Positions 1 to 6,540 of a stretch of DNA of 8,550 nucleotides are shown here, one piece after another (the first letter of the stretch is position 1; each line of letters opens with the position of its first letter). The DNA is from Gemmatimonadota bacterium (GTDB lineage: Bacteria > Latescibacterota > UBA2968 > UBA8231). The notes under the pieces are model-generated. The model saw only the letters and a program-made list of their open reading frames with translations. It was not told the origin of the DNA and made no database searches. The position numbers and the translations under genes are program-made. The stretch lies in NCBI GenBank assembly GCA_009845645.1, contig VXZF01000254.1, positions 1-8,550 on the forward strand, read 5' to 3'.

Positions 1-149
1 CACAATCCCGGCTCATATACCGGGTCCTTGTCTAAACGGGGACTTCCCGACGGATTATACGTTGCAAGATTGAGAGCAGATCGACGATCAGACAAAGCTG
101 TGGTGCAGATCTTGTATCTGATTTGGACCAATAGAAAGTGAGGTTTGGG
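1..149. other. Non-coding leader upstream of the thioredoxin-repressor-protease operon
   Basis: No convincing gene is seen here. The stretch holds three small inverted repeats: CCCGG/CCGGG at 7-11 and 20-24, CGGG/CCCG at 37-40 and 46-49, and CAGAT/ATCTG at 106-110 and 116-120. The first two are GC-rich and could be the end of an upstream transcript, but neither is followed by a T-run, so no terminator is called. A promoter or a BlaI-type operator for the plus-strand operon should lie here, because the downstream genes are closely packed. I see no strong -35/-10 pair and no clear TACA/TGTA dyad of the staphylococcal Bla type. Confidence 0.4.
140..143 (+). promoter_or_regulatory. Ribosome binding site deciding the start of the first gene
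   Basis: GAGG lies six bases before the ATG at 150, a normal spacing. The in-frame GTG at 138 overlaps this motif and has only a weak purine run before it. The ATG at 150 is therefore preferred. It also places a short charged n-region directly before the hydrophobic core of the signal peptide. Confidence 0.6.
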
Positions 150-1421
150 ATGTATTTCGACAAGTGCAGACTGGTAGCGAGCCTAATGATGTGTCTGGCT
201 ATATGTTCTCTGTGTTTTGCACAACAGCCAACCCATTCAGAAGAAGAGATGAAGCGATTTCACCAATTGAAATACTCCTCTTCCGAAACCACAGAGCAGT
301 ATTGGGAAGGCATTTTGGGACTTGAGCAATTGCTGGCAGATTATCCCAATACCTTTCTGAAAGGCGACATCTCCATTACACTGTTGCATTATTACCAACA
401 GGTCACCGACGATCCACATCTGTTGATTGAACTGTCTGAAGAAATGCTCGCATTGCGAATGTATTCCCACAGTGCTTATGAAGCTGCTGCTCGGGTACTT
501 GTGGACAAGCAGGTTCGAGCTGATAAAACACTTCTATATGCACAGAACGCATTAAAAGGAGCATTGCAGAAACAGGCAGAATGGAAAAATTACGGGAAAT
601 CAGAATTAATCTGCCGCGATCTATTAGCGCGTGCTTACCAACTCGTTGGACAACACGATCAAGCTGTCGCTGAAATAAAGACCGTGATTCGCGGATGGCA
701 AACTCGAAAGGATTTAGGCGACCTGGAACTGGCATCTAAGCAGTTTAAAGTAGATCGAGCAAAGGTCACTTTGTTGCGAATTTATATTGATCAAAAAGCT
801 TGGAGTCAGGCTTACGAACTCGCCTCAGAATTATTGCTAACTTCAGTCGTGCGTCGGAATGTTGCGGAATTGTGGAGCCAAGCTTATGTCGGGAAATTTG
901 GCTCAGGTGTAGGGATGAGCAAAGCCTATGCTTCCTCAAAGGCCGAGTGGGATAAAAAAATTATCCAGCGCGTTGAAAATGAGCGAATCTCACGACCTGC
1001 ACCGACCCTTGCAGTGCAAAAGCTGGATGGAGAGAAGATCACCTCAGCAGACTTGCAGGGCAGGGCTATGGTCGTGACGTTTTGGGCGGGGTGGTGTAGC
1101 CCGTGTATTGCAGAGTTGCCCTATCTACAAAAACTCAAGGAGCAATTCTACGAGCAAAATGTTGAATTTTTAGCGGTGAATATTGACCAAGATTCTTCGG
1201 GACGCAGAGATATGGTGGCGAACTTTCGCTATCAGAGTGCACCCAGTCTAACATTTGTCTTGGGTGATTTGGAAATGCGAGAGGCGTTTGGATCTAACGA
1301 GATTCCCTATACGTGTATTATTGATCCGGACGGACAGATTCGCTATGAACGCAAGGGATTAGGCACTGATTTTAGCACGGCAATGGCGCATCAGTTGCAG
1401 TGGGTGTTGGCAGAAAATTGA
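150..1421 (+). CDS. Secreted TlpA-like thioredoxin-fold protein with long helical N-terminal region
   Basis: The 423-residue product probably acts outside the cytoplasmic membrane as a thiol-disulfide oxidoreductase. Residues 1-24 form a Sec signal peptide: positive residues, a hydrophobic core rich in Leu, Met and Cys, and a likely cut after Cys-Phe-Ala before QQ. Residues about 30-280 are helix-rich, with TPR-like alternation of Leu, Ala and Tyr, and have no family I recognise with certainty. The C-terminal 130 residues are a TlpA/ResA/AhpC-TSA-type domain with the active site W-A-G-W-C-S-P-C (Cys316 and Cys319) and the cis-proline motif E-I-P at 384-386. The stop is 11 bp before the BlaI-type gene, so co-transcription is likely. 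Base composition is clearly more AT-rich than in the genes after it (for example 25/60 GC at 241-300 against 40/60 at 1501-1560). The family call is firm; the partner protein is unknown. Confidence 0.88.
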   Translation: MYFDKCRLVASLMMCLAICSLCFAQQPTHSEEEMKRFHQLKYSSSETTEQYWEGILGLEQLLADYPNTFLKGDISITLLHYYQQVTDDPHLLIELSEEMLALRMYSHSAYEAAARVLVDKQVRADKTLLYAQNALKGALQKQAEWKNYGKSELICRDLLARAYQLVGQHDQAVAEIKTVIRGWQTRKDLGDLELASKQFKVDRAKVTLLRIYIDQKAWSQAYELASELLLTSVVRRNVAELWSQAYVGKFGSGVGMSKAYASSKAEWDKKIIQRVENERISRPAPTLAVQKLDGEKITSADLQGRAMVVTFWAGWCSPCIAELPYLQKLKEQFYEQNVEFLAVNIDQDSSGRRDMVANFRYQSAPSLTFVLGDLEMREAFGSNEIPYTCIIDPDGQIRYERKGLGTDFSTAMAHQLQWVLAEN

Positions 1422-1432
1422 AAGGACTTGTC

Positions 1433-1840
1433 ATGGCGACCAGAGACAAACCAGACAAAAGGTTGACCCCGCTCGAAACCCTCATCCTGAACGTCCTGTG
1501 GGATGAGTCGCCCGCAGCCGTCAAGCAGGTGCGGGAGCGGCTAACAGCCGTCAAGCCGATGGCCTACAATACCGTGCTGACCATAATGCGCATCCTGCGC
1601 GATAAGGGCTTTGTGGTCTCGGAGCGAGAAGGCCGTTCCGATCTCTACCGCCCGGTGGTCACGCGCGAGGACATGGGGCGGCGCTCGCTGGGCGAAGTCA
1701 TCGACTCGTTCTTTGCCGGCTCGGCCGAAGCACTCGTCAGCCAACTACTGGACGGCCAGTCGCTTAGCGACGAGGAATTGACCGCGATCCGGGCGGAGCT
1801 GGACAAAACCCTTGAGCGCAGAAAAGGAGACCAGCGATGA
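1433..1840 (+). CDS. BlaI/MecI-family winged-helix transcriptional repressor
   Basis: This 135-residue protein has the full length and layout of BlaI/MecI (Penicillinase_R) repressors. The start at ATG 1433 follows AAAGGA at 1421-1426. Residues 11-75 are the winged-helix DNA-binding domain: L-T-P-L-E at 11-15, the N-x-L-W region at 20-23, the recognition helix around A-Y-N-T-V at 44-48, and the wing G-R-S-D-L-Y-R at 67-73. Residues about 80-127 form the helical dimerisation tail (S-L-G-E-V-I-D-S-F-F, then D-E-E-L). In the staphylococcal proteins the repressor is inactivated through a cut at an Asn-Phe pair in this tail. I do not see that pair here; a rough alignment puts Gln104-Leu105 in its place (inference). 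The gene ends inside the start of the M56 protease gene, the usual repressor-sensor pairing. It probably represses its own operon. The true target is not known and need not concern beta-lactams. Confidence 0.93.
   Translation: MATRDKPDKRLTPLETLILNVLWDESPAAVKQVRERLTAVKPMAYNTVLTIMRILRDKGFVVSEREGRSDLYRPVVTREDMGRRSLGEVIDSFFAGSAEALVSQLLDGQSLSDEELTAIRAELDKTLERRKGDQR
1823..1840 (+). promoter_or_regulatory. Ribosome binding site and ATGA coupling junction between repressor and protease
   Basis: AAAGGAG at 1823-1829 lies seven bases before ATG 1837. The repressor's TGA stop (1838-1840) overlaps that ATG, so translation of the protease is probably coupled to that of the repressor. Confidence 0.75.
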
Positions 1841-3462
1841 ACGCGGCTTTGAACGAGTTAGGTAGCCAGCTATTCGGCTGGTTTAGTCAGTTAAGTATCG
1901 AACTAGCGGCGCTAGCGGTCTTAGTCCTAGTCGCCAGTTACCTATTGCCAATAAAGTCGCCAGCCTTGCGCCACCTGTTATGGACGATCGTGCTGCTCAA
2001 GCCGCTCGTCTCCATCGCGGTCAGCTCGCCCTATACGCTATTCACACCGTTCGTGCCACTCGTGGAACCCAGTCAGGACACCCTCGCATTCTCGCCTGTC
2101 GAGCACCCAACGATGCAAGTAGCGGCTTCTCCAACAATTGCCACAAGTAGTGTGCAGCTTACTACAGCCGGCTGGGGAGCGATACTGTGGATAGCAGGTG
2201 CGGTGCTGCTCATCGGGCGGATTCTGATCGGCTACGGCATCGTCTGGTGCTTGCGGAGCCAAGCGCAAGTGCAGCGCGACGGTCCGCTTTGCGACGCTCT
2301 GCGGCAAGCGCGTCTAACCCTCGACTGCTATTCCAAGGTCGGGGTGGCGACCTCCACCTCCCCTTCTATCAGTTCGCCGATGGCGCTGGGCATCCTGAGA
2401 CCGATCATTGTTTTCCCCGCCGATCTCGTAGAGAAACTGCGCACCGACGAGCTCGCCTTGATCCTCATGCACGAGCTAGCACATGTGCGCCGCTGGGACA
2501 ACCTCACAAGGCTGCTGCACCGACTAGTCGCCGCTGTATTGTTCTTCCATCCCGCTATATGGCTGTGCGGTCGCATGTTGCGGCGGGAAGCCGAACAAGC
2601 CTGCGACGATCTGGTGGTATGTGCCACCGGCCGCTCAGAAGCCTATGCGCGCGGCTTGGCTCACGTCGCTGAACGGGTGGTCCACTCAAACCCTTTGATA
2701 AGGAGAATCCCCACCATGAACGCCTTTGCAGCGGAATCGGATCTGGCGCTGAGAATTCGTAGGACGCTTGGCGGCGGTGCGCGTCAGATGGGCATGCGGA
2801 CACGCGTGTTGGTGGCGGTATTGCTATGCCCCCTAGCCGCCGTGACGCTGCCCTCTGTATCCAAAATCTCGGCTGAGTCGAGTCAGGATGAGCGTCCCTT
2901 TATACTCGTGAAGCAAGACGACAAACCAGTGACGTTTGCGACGCTTAAAGAAGACCTGCAGGCAAAGAGACGACTGCTGGACAATACTACGATGATTGTC
3001 ATCCAAAGCGACGAGCGTGCCCCGCACGGGATGATCGCCGGGATCATGGACATCGCCCGCCAAGTAGGGCTCGTCGATCAGGTAGTGGCCACGGAACCGC
3101 AACCGGAAGTGACCAACGTCGCGGTTGCGCCGAGTCAGAATGACAGAATCTGGCAAGAGGCGATGGCCACTAATCCAGATAGATGGTCCGACGAACTCAA
3201 AACCCAGCTCCTCGAACTCAAACCCGGTAATATCTCGTATGAAATAACCACCGCCTCATCGGCTGAAGAATTATTTATTTGGAATGTCGCCGGAGAGCTC
3301 GTTCGAACCTTTTTTTTGGGCGATCAGAGTCCCGGCAAATATAGCATCGTCTGGGACGGGCGAGACGATGTCGGCCGCGAGCGCAGCAACGGCGTGTATT
3401 TCTATGCGTTGAAATCCGACAAAGAGAAGCATATAGGGTACAGGATGATATTGGTTAGATAA
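1837..3462 (+). CDS. BlaR1/MecR1-type M56 membrane metalloprotease with ExbD-like and FlgD-Ig-like C-terminal domains
   Basis: The 541-residue protein is an M56-family antirepressor protease. Likely membrane segments are at about 19-39, 43-62, 113-137, 227-247 and 324-340. The zinc site is H212-E213-L-A-H216, with E253 in E-Q-A-C-D257 as third ligand; both match the gluzincin-like pattern of BlaR1. Beyond the last membrane segment there is no penicillin-binding domain (no S-x-x-K/K-T-G set). Residues about 354-421 instead resemble the periplasmic domain of ExbD/TolR: M-I-V-I-Q-S-D at 386-392, G398, M404-D405, G411, and the closing A-T-E-P at 418-421. The last membrane segment lacks the Asp that ExbD uses for proton coupling. 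Residues about 465-541 form a FlgD-Ig-like beta domain: W506-D-G-R-D-D-V-G, then N-G-V-Y-F-Y at 518-523 and the final M-I-L-V-R. The protein probably senses an envelope signal and cleaves, or triggers cleavage of, the repressor encoded just before it. Protease domain firm; ExbD-like call good but unaligned; function inferred. Confidence 0.9.
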   Translation: MNAALNELGSQLFGWFSQLSIELAALAVLVLVASYLLPIKSPALRHLLWTIVLLKPLVSIAVSSPYTLFTPFVPLVEPSQDTLAFSPVEHPTMQVAASPTIATSSVQLTTAGWGAILWIAGAVLLIGRILIGYGIVWCLRSQAQVQRDGPLCDALRQARLTLDCYSKVGVATSTSPSISSPMALGILRPIIVFPADLVEKLRTDELALILMHELAHVRRWDNLTRLLHRLVAAVLFFHPAIWLCGRMLRREAEQACDDLVVCATGRSEAYARGLAHVAERVVHSNPLIRRIPTMNAFAAESDLALRIRRTLGGGARQMGMRTRVLVAVLLCPLAAVTLPSVSKISAESSQDERPFILVKQDDKPVTFATLKEDLQAKRRLLDNTTMIVIQSDERAPHGMIAGIMDIARQVGLVDQVVATEPQPEVTNVAVAPSQNDRIWQEAMATNPDRWSDELKTQLLELKPGNISYEITTASSAEELFIWNVAGELVRTFFLGDQSPGKYSIVWDGRDDVGRERSNGVYFYALKSDKEKHIGYRMILVR

Positions 3463-3529
3463 CCATCAAACGAGCATCCGCAAGATGGTCGAACCTCAAT
3501 AGAGTTAATCTTCGAGGTGGAAGGCGTCG
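3463..3529. other. Short intergenic gap before the glycoside hydrolase
   Basis: The 67-bp gap holds a good Shine-Dalgarno region (GAGGTGGAAGG at 3514-3524, five bases before ATG 3530) and a weak CCATC/GATGG inverted repeat (3463-3467 and 3484-3488). I see no T-tailed terminator and no convincing promoter, so read-through from the protease gene remains possible. Confidence 0.5.
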
Positions 3530-5065
3530 ATGGTTAGACGAGTTTTACCGGTGGTGATTCTCATGGTTATCTTCTCGCTTGGCGTAGCTTCCGCTGAATC
3601 TACACAAGACTTGGAGATAAACATGGTTGAACGCTGGGGCGTGTATGAACTCACACTAGCCGGACCCGAGACGGGCAATCCATTCGTCGATGTCGAATTA
3701 ACAGCAGAATTTGCACTAAACGGTCGCGTCTTCGCGCCGCACGGATTCTACGATGGAGACGGCGTGTACAAAATTCGCTTTATGCCCGATGCGGTCGGCG
3801 AATGGACGTATATCACGAAAAGCAACCACGCAGACCTCGACGGCAAGACCGGACAGTTTACGTGCATTGCACCATCCGCAGACAATCACGGACCCGTGCG
3901 CATTCACAACGACTTCTACTTCCAGTATGCCGACGGAACACCCTATCACCAGTTCGGGACAACCTGTTACGCTTGGGCGCATCAAGGGGTGGCCATGGAG
4001 GAACAGACGCTCAAAACCCTCGCCAATGCACCGTTCAACAAGCTGCGAATGTGCATCTTTCCCAAGGACTACGTGTACAACAAAAACGAGCCGGTGTACT
4101 ATCCGTTCGCGGGCACGCCGCTGAAAAATTGGGACTTCACGCGATTCAATCCCGAGTTCTGGCGTCATTTTGAGCAACGCGTTGGCGATCTCTTGCAGCT
4201 TGGCATTGAAGCCGATTTAATCCTGTTTCACACCTACGATCGCTGGGATTTCGAGAACATGGACGCGGCCAGTGACGACCGCTACATCCGCTACGCCGTC
4301 GCCCGATTAGCCGCCTTCCGCAATGTGTGGTGGTCACTGGCCAATGAATACGACTTCATGCCAGCCAAAGAAGAATCCGACTGGGATCGGTTTTTCCAAA
4401 TCATCCGCGACCACGACCCGTATCAGCGGCTGCGCGGAATTCACAATGGACGGCGCTGGTATGACCACAGCAAGCCGTGGGTAACGCACGTCAGTATCCA
4501 AACCTCCAACATGGCACACGGAATCCGCTATCGCAGCCAATACAAAAAGCCCGTGATTTACGACGAGTGTCGCTACGAGGGAGACATTCCGCAAGGATGG
4601 GGAAACATCAGCGCCCGGCAGATGGTGCAACACTTTTGGGCGGGGACTGTTTCCGGTTGCTACGTCGGCCACGGGGAAACGTACAAACACCCCGAAGACC
4701 TACTCTGGTGGGCAAAAGGCGGCGTGCTGCGCGGCGACAGCCCCAAGCGCATAGCATTCCTCAAATCGTTTATGGCAGACGCGCCAGCGTTTGACACGCT
4801 CGAACCAATGGGCGACGACAGCGGGCGGTATGTCCTCGCCAAACCTGGAGAATACTATCTCGTTTACACCACCGACCCACAGACGATAACCCTCGAATTG
4901 CCGGGCAATCAATCGTATAAAATCGACGGCGTCGATACGTGGAACATGGAAGTCGTCCCCATTGGGACCGCACAGCCGGGAGCATATACATTCGCTGCGT
5001 CATACAGCGACTTTGCGTACCGCTTTACGCCTCTCTACTCCGATTCCTCCAGCGTCTCGTCATAA
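3530..5065 (+). CDS. Exported putative glycoside hydrolase (DUF5060, DUF4038/apiosidase-like TIM barrel, C-terminal beta domain)
   Basis: The 511-residue protein starts with a signal peptide (residues 1-22, Arg-Arg then a hydrophobic run, likely cut after Ala-Ser-Ala). Residues about 27-110 match the DUF5060 Ig-like pattern: the W-G-V-Y-E-L start, N-P-F-V-D-V-E-L, then G-F-Y-D-G-D-G-V-Y and G-E-W-T-Y. Residues about 120-410 form a TIM-barrel domain of the DUF4038/GH140 (apiosidase-like) kind. The candidate acid/base is E273 in L-A-N-E-Y-D, and the candidate nucleophile is E346 in Y-D-E-C-R-Y-E; both sit where clan GH-A enzymes carry their two glutamates. Residues about 430-505 form a DUF5605-like beta domain. 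The enzyme probably cleaves a plant- or alga-derived side chain outside the cytoplasm; the sugar cannot be told from sequence. Its last 31 bp overlap the 3' end of the opposing sulfatase gene. The start is supported by a strong ribosome binding site. The fold call is strong; the catalytic residues and substrate are inference. Confidence 0.85.
   Translation: MVRRVLPVVILMVIFSLGVASAESTQDLEINMVERWGVYELTLAGPETGNPFVDVELTAEFALNGRVFAPHGFYDGDGVYKIRFMPDAVGEWTYITKSNHADLDGKTGQFTCIAPSADNHGPVRIHNDFYFQYADGTPYHQFGTTCYAWAHQGVAMEEQTLKTLANAPFNKLRMCIFPKDYVYNKNEPVYYPFAGTPLKNWDFTRFNPEFWRHFEQRVGDLLQLGIEADLILFHTYDRWDFENMDAASDDRYIRYAVARLAAFRNVWWSLANEYDFMPAKEESDWDRFFQIIRDHDPYQRLRGIHNGRRWYDHSKPWVTHVSIQTSNMAHGIRYRSQYKKPVIYDECRYEGDIPQGWGNISARQMVQHFWAGTVSGCYVGHGETYKHPEDLLWWAKGGVLRGDSPKRIAFLKSFMADAPAFDTLEPMGDDSGRYVLAKPGEYYLVYTTDPQTITLELPGNQSYKIDGVDTWNMEVVPIGTAQPGAYTFAASYSDFAYRFTPLYSDSSSVSS
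5035..5065. other. Convergent 31-bp coding overlap of hydrolase and sulfatase
   Basis: The plus-strand hydrolase stops with TAA at 5063-5065. The minus-strand sulfatase stops with TAG, read from 5037 to 5035. Each gene's last codons are therefore antisense to the other's. The shared end encodes a Ser-rich tail on the plus strand and a Glu-rich tail on the minus strand. No bidirectional terminator hairpin is visible around the junction. Confidence 0.9.
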
Positions 5066-6525
5066 GGCCCGGCCAGTGCTTCACCTTGGGCCTTGATTTC
5101 TTCCAAGCGGCGCGACATGCTGCGCACGATATCCGGGTGCTGGCCGTACAGATTCTGCCGCTCGGCAATGTCGTCTTTGAGGTTGAACAGTTCCCCGGGG
5201 AAATCGTGGTCGCTATAGCCCCGCTCCGCCTTAAACCAATCCGGCTCGCGGTTGTCATCGCCGGAAGGGGCGTCGATAAAGACCCAGTCGTCTTGGCGCA
5301 GGGCAAAGCGGCCCGCGCAACTGTGGTGCACGGCCGAGCGGCGCACCGGCGCGTCAACCTGCCCCTGCAACAAAGGCAATATGCTAATGCTGTCTTCGGC
5401 CGTTCCCGGAGGCAACTGGCCCCCGGTCAACTGAGCGCAGGTGGCCATAAAATCGCCCAACAGAGCGAGCTGGTCGCAGACCACTCCGGCCGGCGTAACC
5501 CCAGGCCAGCGAGCGACAAAGGGCACGCGGTGACCACCTTCCCAAGTATCGCGCTTGGCACCGCGCAAATGGGCCATGCTGTAGTGCCCGAATTGGCGCA
5601 CGTGCTCGTAGCAGCCGCCAGCCGCAGCTCGGCTGCACTCAGGGCCGTTGTCGCTGGTGAAGATGAGCAGCGTGTCGTCGGCCAACCCCTGCTCGTCGAG
5701 CGCGGCCATAATTTCCCCGACCACCCAATCGACTTCGCAGACAAAATCGCCGTACAGACCCGCTCCACTGCGACCGATAAACTCCTCGTTGGGAACAATC
5801 GGCGTGTGCGGCGAGGTCAGCGGCAAGTAGAGGAAAAAAGGATCAGAGTTAGCTTCGGCGATGTACGCGCGAGCGCGGCGGACGAATTCGGGGACCATGT
5901 CCTCCAATTTCCAGCCCGGCATCATGGCTCCGGGCTGACCGAACATCTCCTCGGGCTTTTGCTCAGTCGGGGCCGCAGCCAGTCGGTCCTGCTCAAACCA
6001 AGTGTAGGGCGGGAAATTCGGCACATCGACGCCAAAGTAGTAGTCAAAGCCACAGGCTAGAGGACCGCCGCCGATGGGTTTGCTGTAGTCGATATTGCGC
6101 TCTAGGGCTTGGCGCTGCTCGCGATTGAGGCGGCCGATGGGCGCGTCGCCGCAGGCTGGTTTGCCATCCTTAGTCGCCCACTCCCAGCCGAGGTGCCACT
6201 TGCCGATGCAGGCGGTGCGGTAGCCCTGCTGGCGCAGCAGCTTGGCTACTGTGGGACGGTCGGCTTCTATCAAGGGCGGATCCCAGGGCCACAGGACGCT
6301 GCTCTTGAGCGGAGTGCGCCAGCAATAGCGGCCGGTGAGCAGGGCGTAGCGGCTGGGCGAGCAGACGCTGGAGGAAGCATGGGCGTCGGTAAAGCGCATT
6401 CCCTGAGCGGCGAGGCGGTCGAGGTTCGGCGTGGGAATTTTGCAGTCGGGATTGTTGCATCCCATATCGCCGTATCCCATATCGTCGGCGAGGATGTAGA
6501 TGATGTTGGGATTCTGCCGGGGCAT
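5035..6525 (-). CDS. Type I (formylglycine) sulfatase without signal peptide
   Basis: The 496-residue protein belongs to the arylsulfatase/alkaline phosphatase superfamily and should hydrolyse a sulfate ester. The N-terminus begins directly with the core strand N-I-I-Y-I-L-A-D-D, giving metal ligands D14 and D15. The sulfatase signature is C55-S-P-S-R59, in which Cys55 would be converted to formylglycine by a maturase encoded elsewhere. Other expected landmarks are T-G-R-Y at 64-67, G-K-W-H-L-G at 108-113 (Lys109, His111), S-P-H-T-P at 238-242 (His240), and S-D-N-G-P-E at 291-296 giving the remaining metal ligands Asp292 and Asn293. Length is normal for the family. There is no signal peptide, so the enzyme is predicted to be cytoplasmic. 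ATG 6525 has AAAGGA six bases before it, so a longer secreted form is unlikely. The gene follows the BNR/sialidase-like gene by 15 bp and is probably its operon partner. The substrate is not predictable. Confidence 0.94.
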   Translation of the reverse strand: MPRQNPNIIYILADDMGYGDMGCNNPDCKIPTPNLDRLAAQGMRFTDAHASSSVCSPSRYALLTGRYCWRTPLKSSVLWPWDPPLIEADRPTVAKLLRQQGYRTACIGKWHLGWEWATKDGKPACGDAPIGRLNREQRQALERNIDYSKPIGGGPLACGFDYYFGVDVPNFPPYTWFEQDRLAAAPTEQKPEEMFGQPGAMMPGWKLEDMVPEFVRRARAYIAEANSDPFFLYLPLTSPHTPIVPNEEFIGRSGAGLYGDFVCEVDWVVGEIMAALDEQGLADDTLLIFTSDNGPECSRAAAGGCYEHVRQFGHYSMAHLRGAKRDTWEGGHRVPFVARWPGVTPAGVVCDQLALLGDFMATCAQLTGGQLPPGTAEDSISILPLLQGQVDAPVRRSAVHHSCAGRFALRQDDWVFIDAPSGDDNREPDWFKAERGYSDHDFPGELFNLKDDIAERQNLYGQHPDIVRSMSRRLEEIKAQGEALAGPYDETLEESE

Positions 6526-6540
6526 GGCCGGTCCTTTCTT

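Noticed and set aside
7..49. Two GC-rich inverted repeats as a rho-independent terminator
   Set aside because: Stems are only four to five base pairs and no T-run follows on either strand.
92..115. ACAA...TTGT imperfect dyad as a BlaI operator
   Set aside because: The arms do not pair without a gap and differ from the known TACA/TGTA pattern; support is too weak to call a site.
138..140. GTG as the start of the left-hand thioredoxin gene
   Set aside because: It overlaps the ribosome binding site of ATG 150 and lacks a good one of its own.
1837..3462. Penicillin-sensing BlaR1 of a beta-lactamase operon
   Set aside because: The sensor domain with S-x-x-K and K-T-G motifs is absent and no beta-lactamase gene is in the window.
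4939..6060. Long plus-strand open frame of 373 codons opposite the sulfatase
   Set aside because: It is antisense to a sulfatase with all catalytic motifs, has a low-complexity Arg/Ala/Val-rich product with no recognisable domain, and starts inside the hydrolase gene. It is a by-product of GC-rich codon use.
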